Notes: generated by a model not told the origin, from the letters alone. Numbered from the stretch's first letter, positions 26,218 to 34,379 are shown. The stretch is 44,137 nucleotides of DNA from Wohlfahrtiimonas larvae_A (GCA_040394195.1 JBEBSR010000019.1:1-44137), one strand, 5' to 3'. A program made the numbers and translations.

Positions 26218-26865
26218 ATGGCATTTGATGAAATCATTGCAAAAAACAGAGCTTGGGCTGCTAAGGTTAAAGAAGAATCACCAGGTTTTTTTGAATCTTT
26301 AGTGGATCAACAATCTCCAGAATATCTATGGATTGGTTGTTCCGACTCACGTGTACCTGCGAACCAAATTGCAGGGATCGCACCTGGGGAAGTTTTTGTT
26401 CATCGTAATATTGCGAATGTTGTAGTGCACAGTGACTTTAACTGTTTATCAGTGATTCAGTTTGCCATTGATATCCTTAAAGTAAAGCATGTTTTAGTCG
26501 TGGGTCATTATGGTTGCTCTGGTGTGAAGGCTGCTTTAGAGGGCAAGCGCGTTGGTTTAGCTGATAACTGGCTTTTACATGTTCGCAACGTTTATGAAGA
26601 GCATTCTTTATATTTGTGTGAAGATGTAACATCCCGTCATGATCGTTTATGTGAGTTAAATGCCATTGAACAGGCTTATAACATCACGCAAACAACAATT
26701 GTGCAAGATGCATGGGAGCGAGGGCAGCGCTTTACTGTTCATGGTTGTATTTACGGTTTGGCTGATGGCCATTTAAATGATTTAAATTTCCATGTAAGCC
26801 GTCCTGATCAAGTGGAAGAGGCGTATCAGCATGCTGTAACGTTAATTCACGCAAAATGTCGTTAA
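26218..26865 (+). CDS. can: Beta-class carbonic anhydrase Can
   Basis: Interconverts carbon dioxide and bicarbonate in the cytoplasm. The 215-residue protein has the zinc ligands and catalytic dyad in CSDSRV (C41, D43, R45) and GHYGCSG (H97, C100). The sequence resembles E. coli Can (YadF) throughout, including VHRNIANVV and WLLHVRNVYEEH. AGAGGAA precedes the ATG. It lies 24 bases after fis and 23 before efpL, so read-through between these genes is likely. Confidence 0.95.
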   Translation: MAFDEIIAKNRAWAAKVKEESPGFFESLVDQQSPEYLWIGCSDSRVPANQIAGIAPGEVFVHRNIANVVVHSDFNCLSVIQFAIDILKVKHVLVVGHYGCSGVKAALEGKRVGLADNWLLHVRNVYEEHSLYLCEDVTSRHDRLCELNAIEQAYNITQTTIVQDAWERGQRFTVHGCIYGLADGHLNDLNFHVSRPDQVEEAYQHAVTLIHAKCR

Positions 26866-26888
26866 GAATTTGTTAAATAGGGAATGAT

Positions 26889-27452
26889 ATGAAGGCAAAT
26901 GAGGTTAAAAAACATACGGTTTTGGCTCATAATGGGCTTTATTATGTGGTTCGTGACGTAGAGAAGTCAGCACCGACAGCTCGTGGTGGCAATACGACTT
27001 ATCGCGTTCAGATGTTTTCCATTCCTGATGGACACAAAGTAGATTTATCTTTGCGCGCAGATGATGATTTGGAATCTGTAGATTTACGCAAACGTGAAAC
27101 AACTTTCTCATACATGGATGGTGAAGATTACGTATTCATGGACGTAGAAGATTACACGCAATATATTTTGTCTGCAAAAATTGTAGATGATATGAAAGGT
27201 TACATCATTGAAGGCGTAGAATGTTATTACGTTTCTTTGATTGATGAAAACCCTATCGCATTAGCGCCACCACAAAGCATCGTGTTGGAAATTGTTGATA
27301 CAGCACCTGAATTAAAAGGTGGCAGTGCAACAAAACGCACGAAGCCAGCACGTATGTCTACAGGTATTGATGTTCAAGTACCTGATTACATCGAAAATGG
27401 TACTAAAATTCGTGTGAATACAGAAACAGGTGAATTCATGGGTAGAGAATAA
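26889..27452 (+). CDS. efpL: Elongation factor P-like protein EfpL (YeiP)
   Basis: A paralogue of elongation factor P that helps ribosomes through proline-rich and other stalling motifs. The 187-residue protein has three domains: KOW-like (about 1-63), OB (about 64-125) and C-terminal (about 126-187), with the YeiP signature KPARMSTGIDVQVPDYIENG near the end. The loop tip reads SAPTARGG, with arginine where canonical EF-P has a modified lysine, as in EfpL. GGGAA precedes the ATG. A strong terminator follows. A true efp gene is expected elsewhere. Confidence 0.93.
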   Translation: MKANEVKKHTVLAHNGLYYVVRDVEKSAPTARGGNTTYRVQMFSIPDGHKVDLSLRADDDLESVDLRKRETTFSYMDGEDYVFMDVEDYTQYILSAKIVDDMKGYIIEGVECYYVSLIDENPIALAPPQSIVLEIVDTAPELKGGSATKRTKPARMSTGIDVQVPDYIENGTKIRVNTETGEFMGRE

Positions 27453-27473
27453 TTTCTCTCTCACAAACTAATA

Positions 27474-27501
27474 AAAAAGGGCTGATGATTCAGCCCTTTT
27501 T
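27474..27501. terminator. Bidirectional terminator after efpL
   Basis: AAAAAGGGCTGA (27474-27485) pairs perfectly with TCAGCCCTTTTT (27490-27501) around a TGAT loop, giving T runs on both strands. Confidence 0.9.
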
Positions 27502-27568
27502 GTATTTATAGATTATTGATCAGAGAGCACGAATGGATATTGGAACATAATTAGGTGTAAGATCAAAT

Positions 27569-27592
27569 AAAAGACTGATATTTCAGTCTTTT
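27569..27592. terminator. Second hairpin downstream of efpL
   Basis: AAAAGACTGA (27569-27578) pairs with TCAGTCTTTT (27583-27592), loop TATT. With the terminator at 27474-27501 it brackets 67 bases with no gene. Either a back-up terminator or the end of a small RNA. Confidence 0.55.
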
Positions 27593-27673
27593 ACTTTATT
27601 AGGCTTATAATTATCTAGTTGATTGGATTTTAAGGATAAAATAATAAATACATACATATTATAAAGGTAATAA

Positions 27674-28114
27674 ATGAAACAATTATTTGGTTATTTTTTA
27701 TTAGTTGGAATTATTAGTATTTGTTGGGGAGGATCTTATCATTTTGGTTCAGCTGGAGATACGACAGGGGCTATAGTTTGTTTTGGTATAGGTTCAATTT
27801 TTGCATTAATGTTTGTATACGCAATAGGTTCTGAGATTCGCACAAAACTGAATAGAGAATTTGTTGAAAAAAACTATGAAGTTGTACTCACAGACTTAGA
27901 TTATGTGGAAGAAATCGGTAATGATGGCAATTTATATTATATTCACACTAAATGGGTAGATCCTGATGGTGGTACAGAATATTTTTTTAAAAGTGATTAT
28001 ATGTATTTTAATCCAGAGCGATTTTTAAAAGATAAAAAAATTCCCGTGAAAATTAGTATAGAAAATTATAAAAATTATGTTGTTGATTTATCTATGTTGC
28101 CTAAAAAAGCTTAG
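27674..28114 (+). CDS. Small two-helix membrane protein, tandem paralogue A (DUF3592-like)
   Basis: A 146-residue protein with two membrane helices (about 5-22 and 32-52) and a C-terminal cytoplasmic beta-rich domain: VLTDLDYVEEIG, then YYIHTKWVDPDGGTEYFFKSD, then PVKISIENYKNYVVDLS. The layout resembles DUF3592-type proteins. It is a clear paralogue of the next gene, which starts nine bases after its stop. Both are AT-rich. No function is known. A two-component or redundancy role is possible. Confidence 0.78.
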   Translation: MKQLFGYFLLVGIISICWGGSYHFGSAGDTTGAIVCFGIGSIFALMFVYAIGSEIRTKLNREFVEKNYEVVLTDLDYVEEIGNDGNLYYIHTKWVDPDGGTEYFFKSDYMYFNPERFLKDKKIPVKISIENYKNYVVDLSMLPKKA

Positions 28115-28122
28115 GAGTTTTA

Positions 28123-28557
28123 ATGAAAAATGAAATAGAAGCAGTAATCATGGTGGTTTTTTCGATGTTCTTATTGATGGGCTCAGTTTTTATTGGCATA
28201 GGTTTATCTAGTGGAGATATATTTTTCACTCTAGGTGGAATATTTTTTGCAGGTGTTGGTAGTGTAGCAATTATCTCTATCATGTATCGACGACATATAC
28301 AAAAACAACTGAAAAATACAGGTGTTGCCATTTATACAGATCTTGTGGATGTGATTTTAGAGCACACAAGAGTGAATGATATACAGGCTTATAGAGTTAG
28401 AACTCAATGGTTAGACAGTACAACCAATACACTTTATTACTTTCAGAGTAATTATATTAAAGATGATCCTACAGAAAAATTAGACAATATAACCAAGATT
28501 AAAGTCCTAGTGAACCCTCGTAAATATAGCCAATACTATATGGATTTACCTTTTTAG
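28123..28557 (+). CDS. Small two-helix membrane protein, tandem paralogue B (DUF3592-like)
   Basis: A 144-residue protein with two membrane helices (about 7-27 and 33-53) and a soluble domain aligned with the upstream gene: YTDLVDVILEH, AYRVRTQWLDSTTNTLYYFQS and KIKVLVNPRKYSQYYMDLP. Shared positions include YTDL/LTDL, RTQW/HTKW, YYFQSNY/YFFKSDY and the terminal Y.VDL/YYMDL, so the pair arose by tandem duplication. AGGAG lies just before the ATG. The TPM-domain gene follows 23 bases later, probably in the same transcript. Confidence 0.78.
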   Translation: MKNEIEAVIMVVFSMFLLMGSVFIGIGLSSGDIFFTLGGIFFAGVGSVAIISIMYRRHIQKQLKNTGVAIYTDLVDVILEHTRVNDIQAYRVRTQWLDSTTNTLYYFQSNYIKDDPTEKLDNITKIKVLVNPRKYSQYYMDLPF

Positions 28558-28583
28558 ATTGAAAATGATTGAGGAGCTAAATG

Positions 28584-30077
28584 ATGCTTTTGGGAATGAT
28601 ATCTCTAAGAAGATTTTATCGTCTATATAATAAATTTTGGATAATTGCTTTCATGTCTCTATCCATGATGAGCTTTGCCGCCACTGATATCCCACCATTA
28701 ACTGGCGGTGTGATGGATGAAGTTGGTATCTTATCAACAGTTCAACAAAAACAGTTGGATGAAAAGATTATGGCACTTGAAGTAGAAAAGGGTTCTCAAT
28801 TGGCTGTTTTAATTGTCAACTCTACAGAAGGTGAGCCGATAGTGGATTATGGTGTACGAGTGATGGAAGTGTGGCAGCTGGGTCGTAAAGGTGTGGATGA
28901 TGGTTTACTGCTCGTGGTTGCTTTAGCAGATCGCACTATGCGCATTGAGGTTGGTTATGGCTTAGAAGGTATGATTCCTGATGCAGTGGCGATGGATGTT
29001 ATTAATAAAGAGATGGTGCCTGTATTTAAGCAAGGTCATTATAGTAAAGGGATTGAAAATGCTGTCAATCGCTTGATCACTTTAGTGCGCAATGAAGCAT
29101 TGCCCGACATTACAGAAGCTCCATTGGCGCCTGTAAAAACTGCAAGCAACTCTACAAGCATTGGGTTTATTGCATCTGTTATTGTAGGTCTTGCTTTGAT
29201 TATTTGGATTTTGAACCGTTTATTTGGTGGTAAACAAAAAGATATCATAGGGCAGGTGGATCATAGTTCGTCAAAAGTATTTTCGGCAACTGTGGAAAAT
29301 AAGTATGAAATTAGTATAGATGACCCAAAAGAAAGCAGTTGGCAAAAGCATATTAAAGAGCGAAGAGCAGAGCGCATTGCAATGCAGGAGGCTCAGCCTA
29401 GGAATGTAGTCAGTCATGACAAGAGTGTTTTACCTAAAAAAACATCGATAAAAATAGAAAAGGGCAACCAAACAATAGTGTCCTCTTTCATGGATCAAGA
29501 AGAAGTGAAAGCTGCATACGCAACCAGACCGCAAATAGTCGATTTATCTAAGAAAAGCTTGATATCTCGCTTAGAAAATTTGGAGAAAAAACAGCACGAT
29601 CCTAAAGATAAAAAATTAAAGTTTTTCATTAACTTGATACCTTCTGCTCTTTTAGGTGTATTTACAGGTGCTTTCTTTTCTATGTTTTTAGGTAGCACAC
29701 GTTTAGGTGTGCTGATTGGAATTGGAAGCTTTATCTATAATGCTTTATTGCATGGAACATCTATTTCAGATTATAAATGGCTCAGAGCGCTTCTGAAAGC
29801 ATCACCAAGTTCTATCATTATAGGTTTTATTGTTTATTATTTTGATACCTTGCAAATGGGGTTGATTGTGGGGCTTATGTTGTATGCATTACAGGTATTA
29901 GGTTTAGGTTTGGGTATTATTAAGAATGGCATAAGTATTGGTAGTGGCTCAGGCTCTCGATCAGGCAGTTCAAGTTCAAGTAGTTCAGGCTGGAGCTCAA
30001 GCTCATCAAGCAGTAGTTCGAGCCGCTCAGGCGGTGGCGGTCGAAGTGGCGGTGGTGGCGCATCTGGCAGTTGGTAA
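28584..30077 (+). CDS. TPM-domain membrane protein with Ser/Gly-rich tail
   Basis: A 497-residue protein with a signal peptide (cleavage near SFAATD, about residue 34) and an extracytoplasmic TPM domain (TLP18.3/Psb32/MOLO-1; about 36-170), seen in GGVMDEVGILS, GRKGVDDGLLLVVALADRTMRIEVGYGLEG and MVPVFKQGHYSKGI. A membrane helix (about 194-212) follows, then about 130 charged residues, three or four further helices (about 348-445), and a tail (452-497) of Ser runs ending GGGGRSGGGGASGSW. YgcG-like relatives normally go from one helix directly to the G/S tail; the middle block is an addition. GAGGAG is seven bases before the second ATG (28584). The domain is of unsettled function; phosphatase and repair-scaffold roles have been proposed for plant and worm relatives. 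Confidence 0.86.
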   Translation: MLLGMISLRRFYRLYNKFWIIAFMSLSMMSFAATDIPPLTGGVMDEVGILSTVQQKQLDEKIMALEVEKGSQLAVLIVNSTEGEPIVDYGVRVMEVWQLGRKGVDDGLLLVVALADRTMRIEVGYGLEGMIPDAVAMDVINKEMVPVFKQGHYSKGIENAVNRLITLVRNEALPDITEAPLAPVKTASNSTSIGFIASVIVGLALIIWILNRLFGGKQKDIIGQVDHSSSKVFSATVENKYEISIDDPKESSWQKHIKERRAERIAMQEAQPRNVVSHDKSVLPKKTSIKIEKGNQTIVSSFMDQEEVKAAYATRPQIVDLSKKSLISRLENLEKKQHDPKDKKLKFFINLIPSALLGVFTGAFFSMFLGSTRLGVLIGIGSFIYNALLHGTSISDYKWLRALLKASPSSIIIGFIVYYFDTLQMGLIVGLMLYALQVLGLGLGIIKNGISIGSGSGSRSGSSSSSSSGWSSSSSSSSSSRSGGGGRSGGGGASGSW

Positions 30078-30221
30078 TGATCTATAGTGTTAATGATTGA
30101 GCCAAATAAAAAACGCTAGAAATCTATGGGTATGCATGCAGGCTTTATATATTAATCATCAAAATGATAGCAGTATGTTATAAGTATGATTATTAGAAGA
30201 TAAAGGTTATTAGGAAATAAG

Positions 30222-30761
30222 ATGAATAAAATTATATTAACCACGTTAATATTCTGTATTGGTTTAGTGTTTGCCGAAGAAACAAAAACAATAGTCAATG
30301 AGATTCCATTTCAATTAGTATATGGCTCAGATAATGGTAATACGTTAGAGCGTAGTTATGTTGGTTCCCCAGTTGTTAAAGGAAAGTTGGAGTATTATGA
30401 TAGCCCCATGTATGGCTCTACATTTGCTTTTGTGATAGACAAATCTGAGTCTGAAAAGATACCAAATATTCAGAGTTATTATGGTGATTTTAAGCCTGAA
30501 TTTATTAATTTTGATAGTGATTTGACTGCTGAGGAAGTGAAGCAAAAAGCAGAGTTTTTTGGTATGAGTATGAAATTAATTGAAAGTAAATTTGTTGTAG
30601 AACAAGGATGTACAATTTCTGCGCCAGCAGTGATGCAGCTAAGTAATATTAACTTTGTTTCATATATGGACTCTGAATCATTTTTAACTGGCAATTTTAT
30701 CAGGTTAATTAGCCATGAAAAGTATCAGGTTATTTGTGATCAGTTTGCTGAAATGGAGTAG
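30222..30761 (+). CDS. Hypothetical secreted protein, 179 residues
   Basis: A signal peptide is clear (MNKIILTTLIFCIGLVFAEE, cleavage near residue 18). The mature part is about 160 residues, beta-rich by look, with two cysteines (EQGCTIS and QVICDQ) that could pair. Repeated aromatic and serine positions such as SPMYGSTFAFVID suggest a folded periplasmic domain. I do not recognise the family. GAAATAAG precedes the ATG, a weak site. It lies 144 bases after the TPM gene and ends with a shared bidirectional terminator. Confidence 0.72.
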   Translation: MNKIILTTLIFCIGLVFAEETKTIVNEIPFQLVYGSDNGNTLERSYVGSPVVKGKLEYYDSPMYGSTFAFVIDKSESEKIPNIQSYYGDFKPEFINFDSDLTAEEVKQKAEFFGMSMKLIESKFVVEQGCTISAPAVMQLSNINFVSYMDSESFLTGNFIRLISHEKYQVICDQFAEME

Positions 30762-30767
30762 AGCAAT

Positions 30768-30796
30768 AAAAAGGGCTGATAATTCAGCCCTTTTTT
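30768..30796. terminator. Bidirectional terminator between convergent genes
   Basis: AAAAAGGGCTGA (30768-30779) pairs with TCAGCCCTTTTT (30784-30795), loop TAAT. It serves both the secreted protein (plus) and the acidic protein (minus). The stem is identical to that at 27474-27501. Confidence 0.9.
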
Positions 30797-30809
30797 GTAT
30801 CTATAAGAT

Positions 30810-31127
30810 TTATTCTAACTCAAAGAATTCAGCCACAGCATCGATGATCATGTGTTGTAACTCTCTTGCATATTGCAAATCAAAATCTGTATCACCATCT
30901 TCATTTTGCATGTCAATATCATTGTCATCACAAAACTTCTGTAATACATCATCTTCCTCAAGCACCATCATTAAAACATCTTCTTTGGTATGCGTTTCGC
31001 TATCCCAATTATCTCTAAACAGCCCTTGAAGTTGTTGGCTTAATTTGATTGCAAATTCTTGAGCAAGCTCGCTATTGTCTGAAGCAAAATCATCGATCTC
31101 AGTTTGTGCATTTTCTAGATAGTTCAT
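30810..31127 (-). CDS. Small acidic hypothetical protein, 105 residues
   Basis: A 105-residue cytoplasmic protein with no signal or membrane segment and a very acidic composition. It looks fully helical: QTEIDDFASDNSELAQEFAI and DVLMMVLEEDDVLQKFCDDN, ending HMIIDAVAEFFELE. I do not recognise it. The minus-strand frame is preferred over the overlapping plus-strand open frame (30715-31029), which is Ser/Asn-rich and would start inside the secreted protein gene. It ends just short of the shared terminator. The ribosome site (AGAGATACCAA) is weak. Confidence 0.65.
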   Translation of the reverse strand: MNYLENAQTEIDDFASDNSELAQEFAIKLSQQLQGLFRDNWDSETHTKEDVLMMVLEEDDVLQKFCDDNDIDMQNEDGDTDFDLQYARELQHMIIDAVAEFFELE

Positions 31128-31218
31128 TTGGTATCTCTATATCGTTTGTGTGCTGAATCATATCATATGATAACGATGATATTAAATGTAGAGATGTATA
31201 TACTGATCATCATTTGGC

Positions 31219-31302
31219 CTATCCATCATATTCAATTGATGTTGATCTGCATGGGGAAGGTAGCCATCTATCTTTTATCCCAGAGCCTTTATATAAACAA
31301 CT
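31219..31302 (-). pseudogene. C-terminal part of the type IV pilin, cut off by an in-frame TAG
   Basis: Directly after the pilin stop codon the same frame stays open for 27 codons to a TAG at 31219-31221. It reads SCLYKGSG, then IKDRWLPSPCR, then STSIEYDG. The two cysteines are 15 residues apart and the LPSPCR end resembles the disulphide-bonded loop of type IV pilins (Neisseria pilin has LPSTCR). With the residues before the stop (SGSIM), one tryptophan codon (TGG) in place of TAG would restore the usual GSI.W.C arrangement. So this is very likely the lost C-terminus of the gene at 31303-31746. Confidence 0.75.
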
Positions 31303-31746
31303 CTACATTATAGACCCTGATTCAGCCACAGTAAGGTTTGAAGGGTATATGGATAAATAATTATTGCCTTGAGGAGTGGGATTGGAAGTTGGGAGTTTAG
31401 TGGGGTTAGCGACTACTTTATTATTAAAGAAAATCATAATTAATGAAGTCGTAATAGGTTTTGGCCCACTATTAAGGCCTATTGGTGAGATCCAAATTGA
31501 TTGCACTGCGGTTCCTGTAATGTGATCACCGTTAGGAAGACCAGCTTCTGAATTTCTTATAGGCCATGAACCTGTTGTAACAAAAGTTTCAGTGGCAGCA
31601 ATTTTAGCTGCTGATGATAATGCTAATCCTTCTGATACATAAGTTCTTTTAGTGTAGTCTTGGTATGCAGGTAGGGCTATCATTGATAAAATACCAATAA
31701 TGGCAACAACGATCATTAATTCAATTAATGTAAATCCTGATTTCAC
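31303..31746 (-). CDS. pilA: Type IV pilin (PilA-like), prematurely ended by TAG
   Basis: A prepilin of 147 residues as read to the first stop. It has the short leader MKSG, then FTLIELMIVVAIIGILSMIA, with G-1, F+1 and E5 for PilD processing and the N-methylation and assembly helix. The globular part is IAATETFVTTGSW followed by a beta region. Normal pilins continue to a cysteine-bounded loop; here the frame stops at TAG (31303-31305) right before such a loop (separate entry). The start is GTG at 31744-31746, six bases after AGGA. No other pilus genes are next to it. Either the gene is broken, or the stop is read through or a sequencing error. Confidence 0.85.
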   Translation of the reverse strand: MKSGFTLIELMIVVAIIGILSMIALPAYQDYTKRTYVSEGLALSSAAKIAATETFVTTGSWPIRNSEAGLPNGDHITGTAVQSIWISPIGLNSGPKPITTSLIMIFFNNKVVANPTKLPTSNPTPQGNNYLSIYPSNLTVAESGSIM

Positions 31747-31858
31747 AATGGTTCCTTATTGATTGTTATGAATTGTTAATTTATTTTTCATATTTTAACT
31801 TTTAATAAGATGTAAAATCTATAATTAATTTATATTTTTAATTTAATTGTCTGAAAAC

Positions 31859-31888
31859 AAAACCTTATTACAGTCGCAATAAGGTTTT
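31859..31888 (-). terminator. Terminator of the dapB-radical SAM transcript
   Basis: AAAACCTTATT (31859-31869) pairs with AATAAGGTTTT (31878-31888), eight-base loop. On the minus strand the stem ends in TTTTGTTTT. Confidence 0.78.
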
Positions 31889-31912
31889 AAAGTATAAAAT
31901 TGTAGGCAATTT

Positions 31913-33442
31913 TTACAAATGTTGCTGTTGACGTTTTGGTGTGGCAGTTTTAGGGATGCGATTTTTAAAGCGATCCTCAAAGCCTTCAGGTTTATCACCT
32001 AAATATCTTGGCCAGCCTTGTAAGCCGATGCGCAAGAAATCTTGTCCCATGATTTCACGGACTTCTTCCAATGGTAGCTTTTTGATTTCTGTTAAATAAA
32101 CATAAACTTCAGCAAAGAGCTTATCTAATGGAATACTGTGCGTGCGCTTAAACTTGCTCACCATGTATTCTGAAATTTCCCACAATGTTTCAAAGGCTTT
32201 TTCATTGAATAACAATGGCAATGTTTGGCTAAAGCGACCAGAGTTTGCAATCAAATCCCAGAATTTAGCAGCATTTTTCATCTGATTCATGGTTGCGAAA
32301 TCCATGTCCTTATTCTCATAAACGCTATAAGGTGCTTCAGGGCTATATTTGAAATCAAATTCTTTCGTATGGCGTGCAATTGGCGTACCTTTCAAGCGCT
32401 TCAAAATACCCAATTGAATTTCTTGTGGTTCCCAAGACCAAAGCTCGTTGAAACCATCCGCAAACTTCTCTAAATCTTCCGCTGGCAAGCCTGCGATCAA
32501 GTCTACATGCAAATGCACAGTTGTGTGCTTAGATAACCAAGAGATATTCTCTTTAGCTTTCACAAGATTGGTTTTACGTGAAATGAGCTTTTGAGTTTCA
32601 GGATTCAAGGTTTGAATCCCGATCTCAAATTGCAAACTACCTTCAGGGAATTTTAAGATCAAATCTTTAATTTCATCAGGCAAGAAATCTGGCACCAATT
32701 CAAAGTGCAAAAATAGTGATTCTTCAGGGTTTTTCGCCAATTTATCTAAGAAGAAATTCAAAATACTGACAGTAAATTCGCGCTTTAAGTTAAATGTACG
32801 ATCAATGAACTTAAATTGATGCAAGCCACGTTCATATAAGCGGTCCATTGCAGCGAGGAATTCATCCAATGGGAAGGTCCAAGCTGTTTTATCTAAGCTA
32901 GATAGGCAGAATTCACATTTGAAAGGGCAGCCACGAGAAGCTTCTACATAAACTGTACGATGCTGAATATCAAAGTCCGTATAGTAATCGTACGGCATTT
33001 TGATGTGTTCAAGCTTTGGCTGTAAACCTGTGATCACTTTACCTTCTGGCGCATTGCCTGCCAAAATATCACGGCACAATTCATAAGCACTGATATCGCC
33101 CCAGCCTGTGATTAAATAATCGGCTGTGTTGAAGATAGAAGTATCGTTATATTCGTGTGAAACTTCAGGTCCACCAATGACAATGATGAGTTCTGGCATC
33201 AATGCTTTGAGCTCACGGACTAATTTAGTTGTTTCATTGATGTTCCAAATATAAACGCCCAGCAATAAAATCTTTGGGCTTTTCTCATGCACAATGGTTA
33301 AAATCTCTTCTGTATCTTGTTGAATCGTGAATTCACAGATTTCGGCTTGAGATTGAATCTCTTCCATGTTTGCATATAAATAGCGTGTTGCTAAAGATGC
33401 ATGAGAGAAGCGGGCATTTAAGGTACTGATTAAAATATTCAT
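31913..33442 (-). CDS. B12-binding-domain radical SAM protein (DUF4080-containing type)
   Basis: A 509-residue enzyme with a cobalamin-binding Rossmann domain (about 1-125: MNILISTLNARFSHASLATRY, IVIGGPEVS) and a radical SAM domain with CPFKCEFC (C172, C176, C179) for the 4Fe-4S cluster. A C-terminal domain follows. Close relatives are often called DUF4080 radical SAM proteins; their substrate is unknown. I start at the ATG 33440-33442, five bases after the dapB stop; the longer frame back to 33505 overlaps dapB and begins with residues foreign to the family. It is coupled to dapB, but that does not imply a lysine role. Confidence 0.88.
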   Translation of the reverse strand: MNILISTLNARFSHASLATRYLYANMEEIQSQAEICEFTIQQDTEEILTIVHEKSPKILLLGVYIWNINETTKLVRELKALMPELIIVIGGPEVSHEYNDTSIFNTADYLITGWGDISAYELCRDILAGNAPEGKVITGLQPKLEHIKMPYDYYTDFDIQHRTVYVEASRGCPFKCEFCLSSLDKTAWTFPLDEFLAAMDRLYERGLHQFKFIDRTFNLKREFTVSILNFFLDKLAKNPEESLFLHFELVPDFLPDEIKDLILKFPEGSLQFEIGIQTLNPETQKLISRKTNLVKAKENISWLSKHTTVHLHVDLIAGLPAEDLEKFADGFNELWSWEPQEIQLGILKRLKGTPIARHTKEFDFKYSPEAPYSVYENKDMDFATMNQMKNAAKFWDLIANSGRFSQTLPLLFNEKAFETLWEISEYMVSKFKRTHSIPLDKLFAEVYVYLTEIKKLPLEEVREIMGQDFLRIGLQGWPRYLGDKPEGFEDRFKNRIPKTATPKRQQQHL

Positions 33443-33447
33443 CGCAG

Positions 33448-34248
33448 TTACATCACCAATGTATCTTGCATTGAATACAAGCCAGCAGGTTTTGCATGTA
33501 ACCAACGAGCTGCATAAACAGCACCATCAGCAAATAGTGTGCGATCTTTTGCTTTGTGTGTGATTTCGATCTGCTCTTTCAATGTTGCAAAGATTACAGT
33601 GTGATCGCCCACAACGCTACCGCCACGCAATGTTGCAAAGCCAATTTCACCAGCACCACGTTCACGATCCATATCATGACGATCATAAATGGCAACTTTA
33701 TCAAAGTCTTCATTCATCGCTTTTGCAACCACTTTACCCATTTGTAATGCAGTACCTGATGGTGCATCTTTCTTAAATCTATGATGCATTTCTAATACTT
33801 CGATGTCCGCTTGTTTACCCAATACTTTCGCAGCTTGCTCAAGTAGTGCATATACCAAATTCACCCCCAAACTCATGTTTGGTGCTTGTAGAATTGCTGT
33901 CTCTTTTGCATATTCTTGTAATTGCGCCAAATCATCATTCGATAAACCTGTTGTACCAATCACAACAGGGATTTTAGCTTTGGCAATTGCACTGATATTT
34001 TGCATCGTTGCTTCTGGTAATGTGAAATCAATGTAAACATCTACAGCGTTTGTTGTTGTAGAAATATCATCAGTAATCACAACATTTAACGGTGAGCTGT
34101 GTAATAATTCGCCAGCATCGTGACCAATGTTTGCGCTACCTTTATGAGTAATCGCTGCACCTAAAGTTAAGTCGCTTGCATCCGCAACCAATTGCAGAAT
34201 ATTGACGCCCATCCTGCCTTCGACACCGATAATACCAATTCGAATCAT
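33448..34248 (-). CDS. dapB: 4-hydroxy-tetrahydrodipicolinate reductase
   Basis: The second committed step towards lysine and meso-diaminopimelate for peptidoglycan, using NAD(P)H. The 266-residue protein has the nucleotide motif GVEGRMG, IGTTGLS, the substrate region EMHHRFKKDAPSGTALQMG and the end AVYAARWL. The start MIRIGIIGVEG is typical. It is the first gene of a two-gene unit with the radical SAM gene, which begins five bases after its stop. Confidence 0.96.
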   Translation of the reverse strand: MIRIGIIGVEGRMGVNILQLVADASDLTLGAAITHKGSANIGHDAGELLHSSPLNVVITDDISTTTNAVDVYIDFTLPEATMQNISAIAKAKIPVVIGTTGLSNDDLAQLQEYAKETAILQAPNMSLGVNLVYALLEQAAKVLGKQADIEVLEMHHRFKKDAPSGTALQMGKVVAKAMNEDFDKVAIYDRHDMDRERGAGEIGFATLRGGSVVGDHTVIFATLKEQIEITHKAKDRTLFADGAVYAARWLHAKPAGLYSMQDTLVM

Positions 34249-34379
34249 GATTCAACCTCTTTAATAAAATGGGCTCATTATAGCGAGAAACCCCATAAAA
34301 GTATTGTTTATTCACACATCTATCAAATGCCAAATTTAAGAAAATTTATCGTGATTATTTAAATAAATGATGAAATTGT

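Noticed and set aside
29940..30075. Repetitive Ser/Gly DNA as a possible tandem repeat element
   Set aside because: The repeats follow codons of the TPM protein tail and have no fixed unit length; this is protein low complexity.
30715..31029. 104-codon plus-strand open frame rich in Ser and Asn
   Set aside because: It starts inside the secreted protein gene, crosses a strong terminator, and is antisense to the acidic protein gene, which is the better candidate.
33442..33505. Longer start for the radical SAM gene and a protein-level overlap with dapB
   Set aside because: The added 21 residues do not resemble the family start, which is MNILISTLNARFSHAS.
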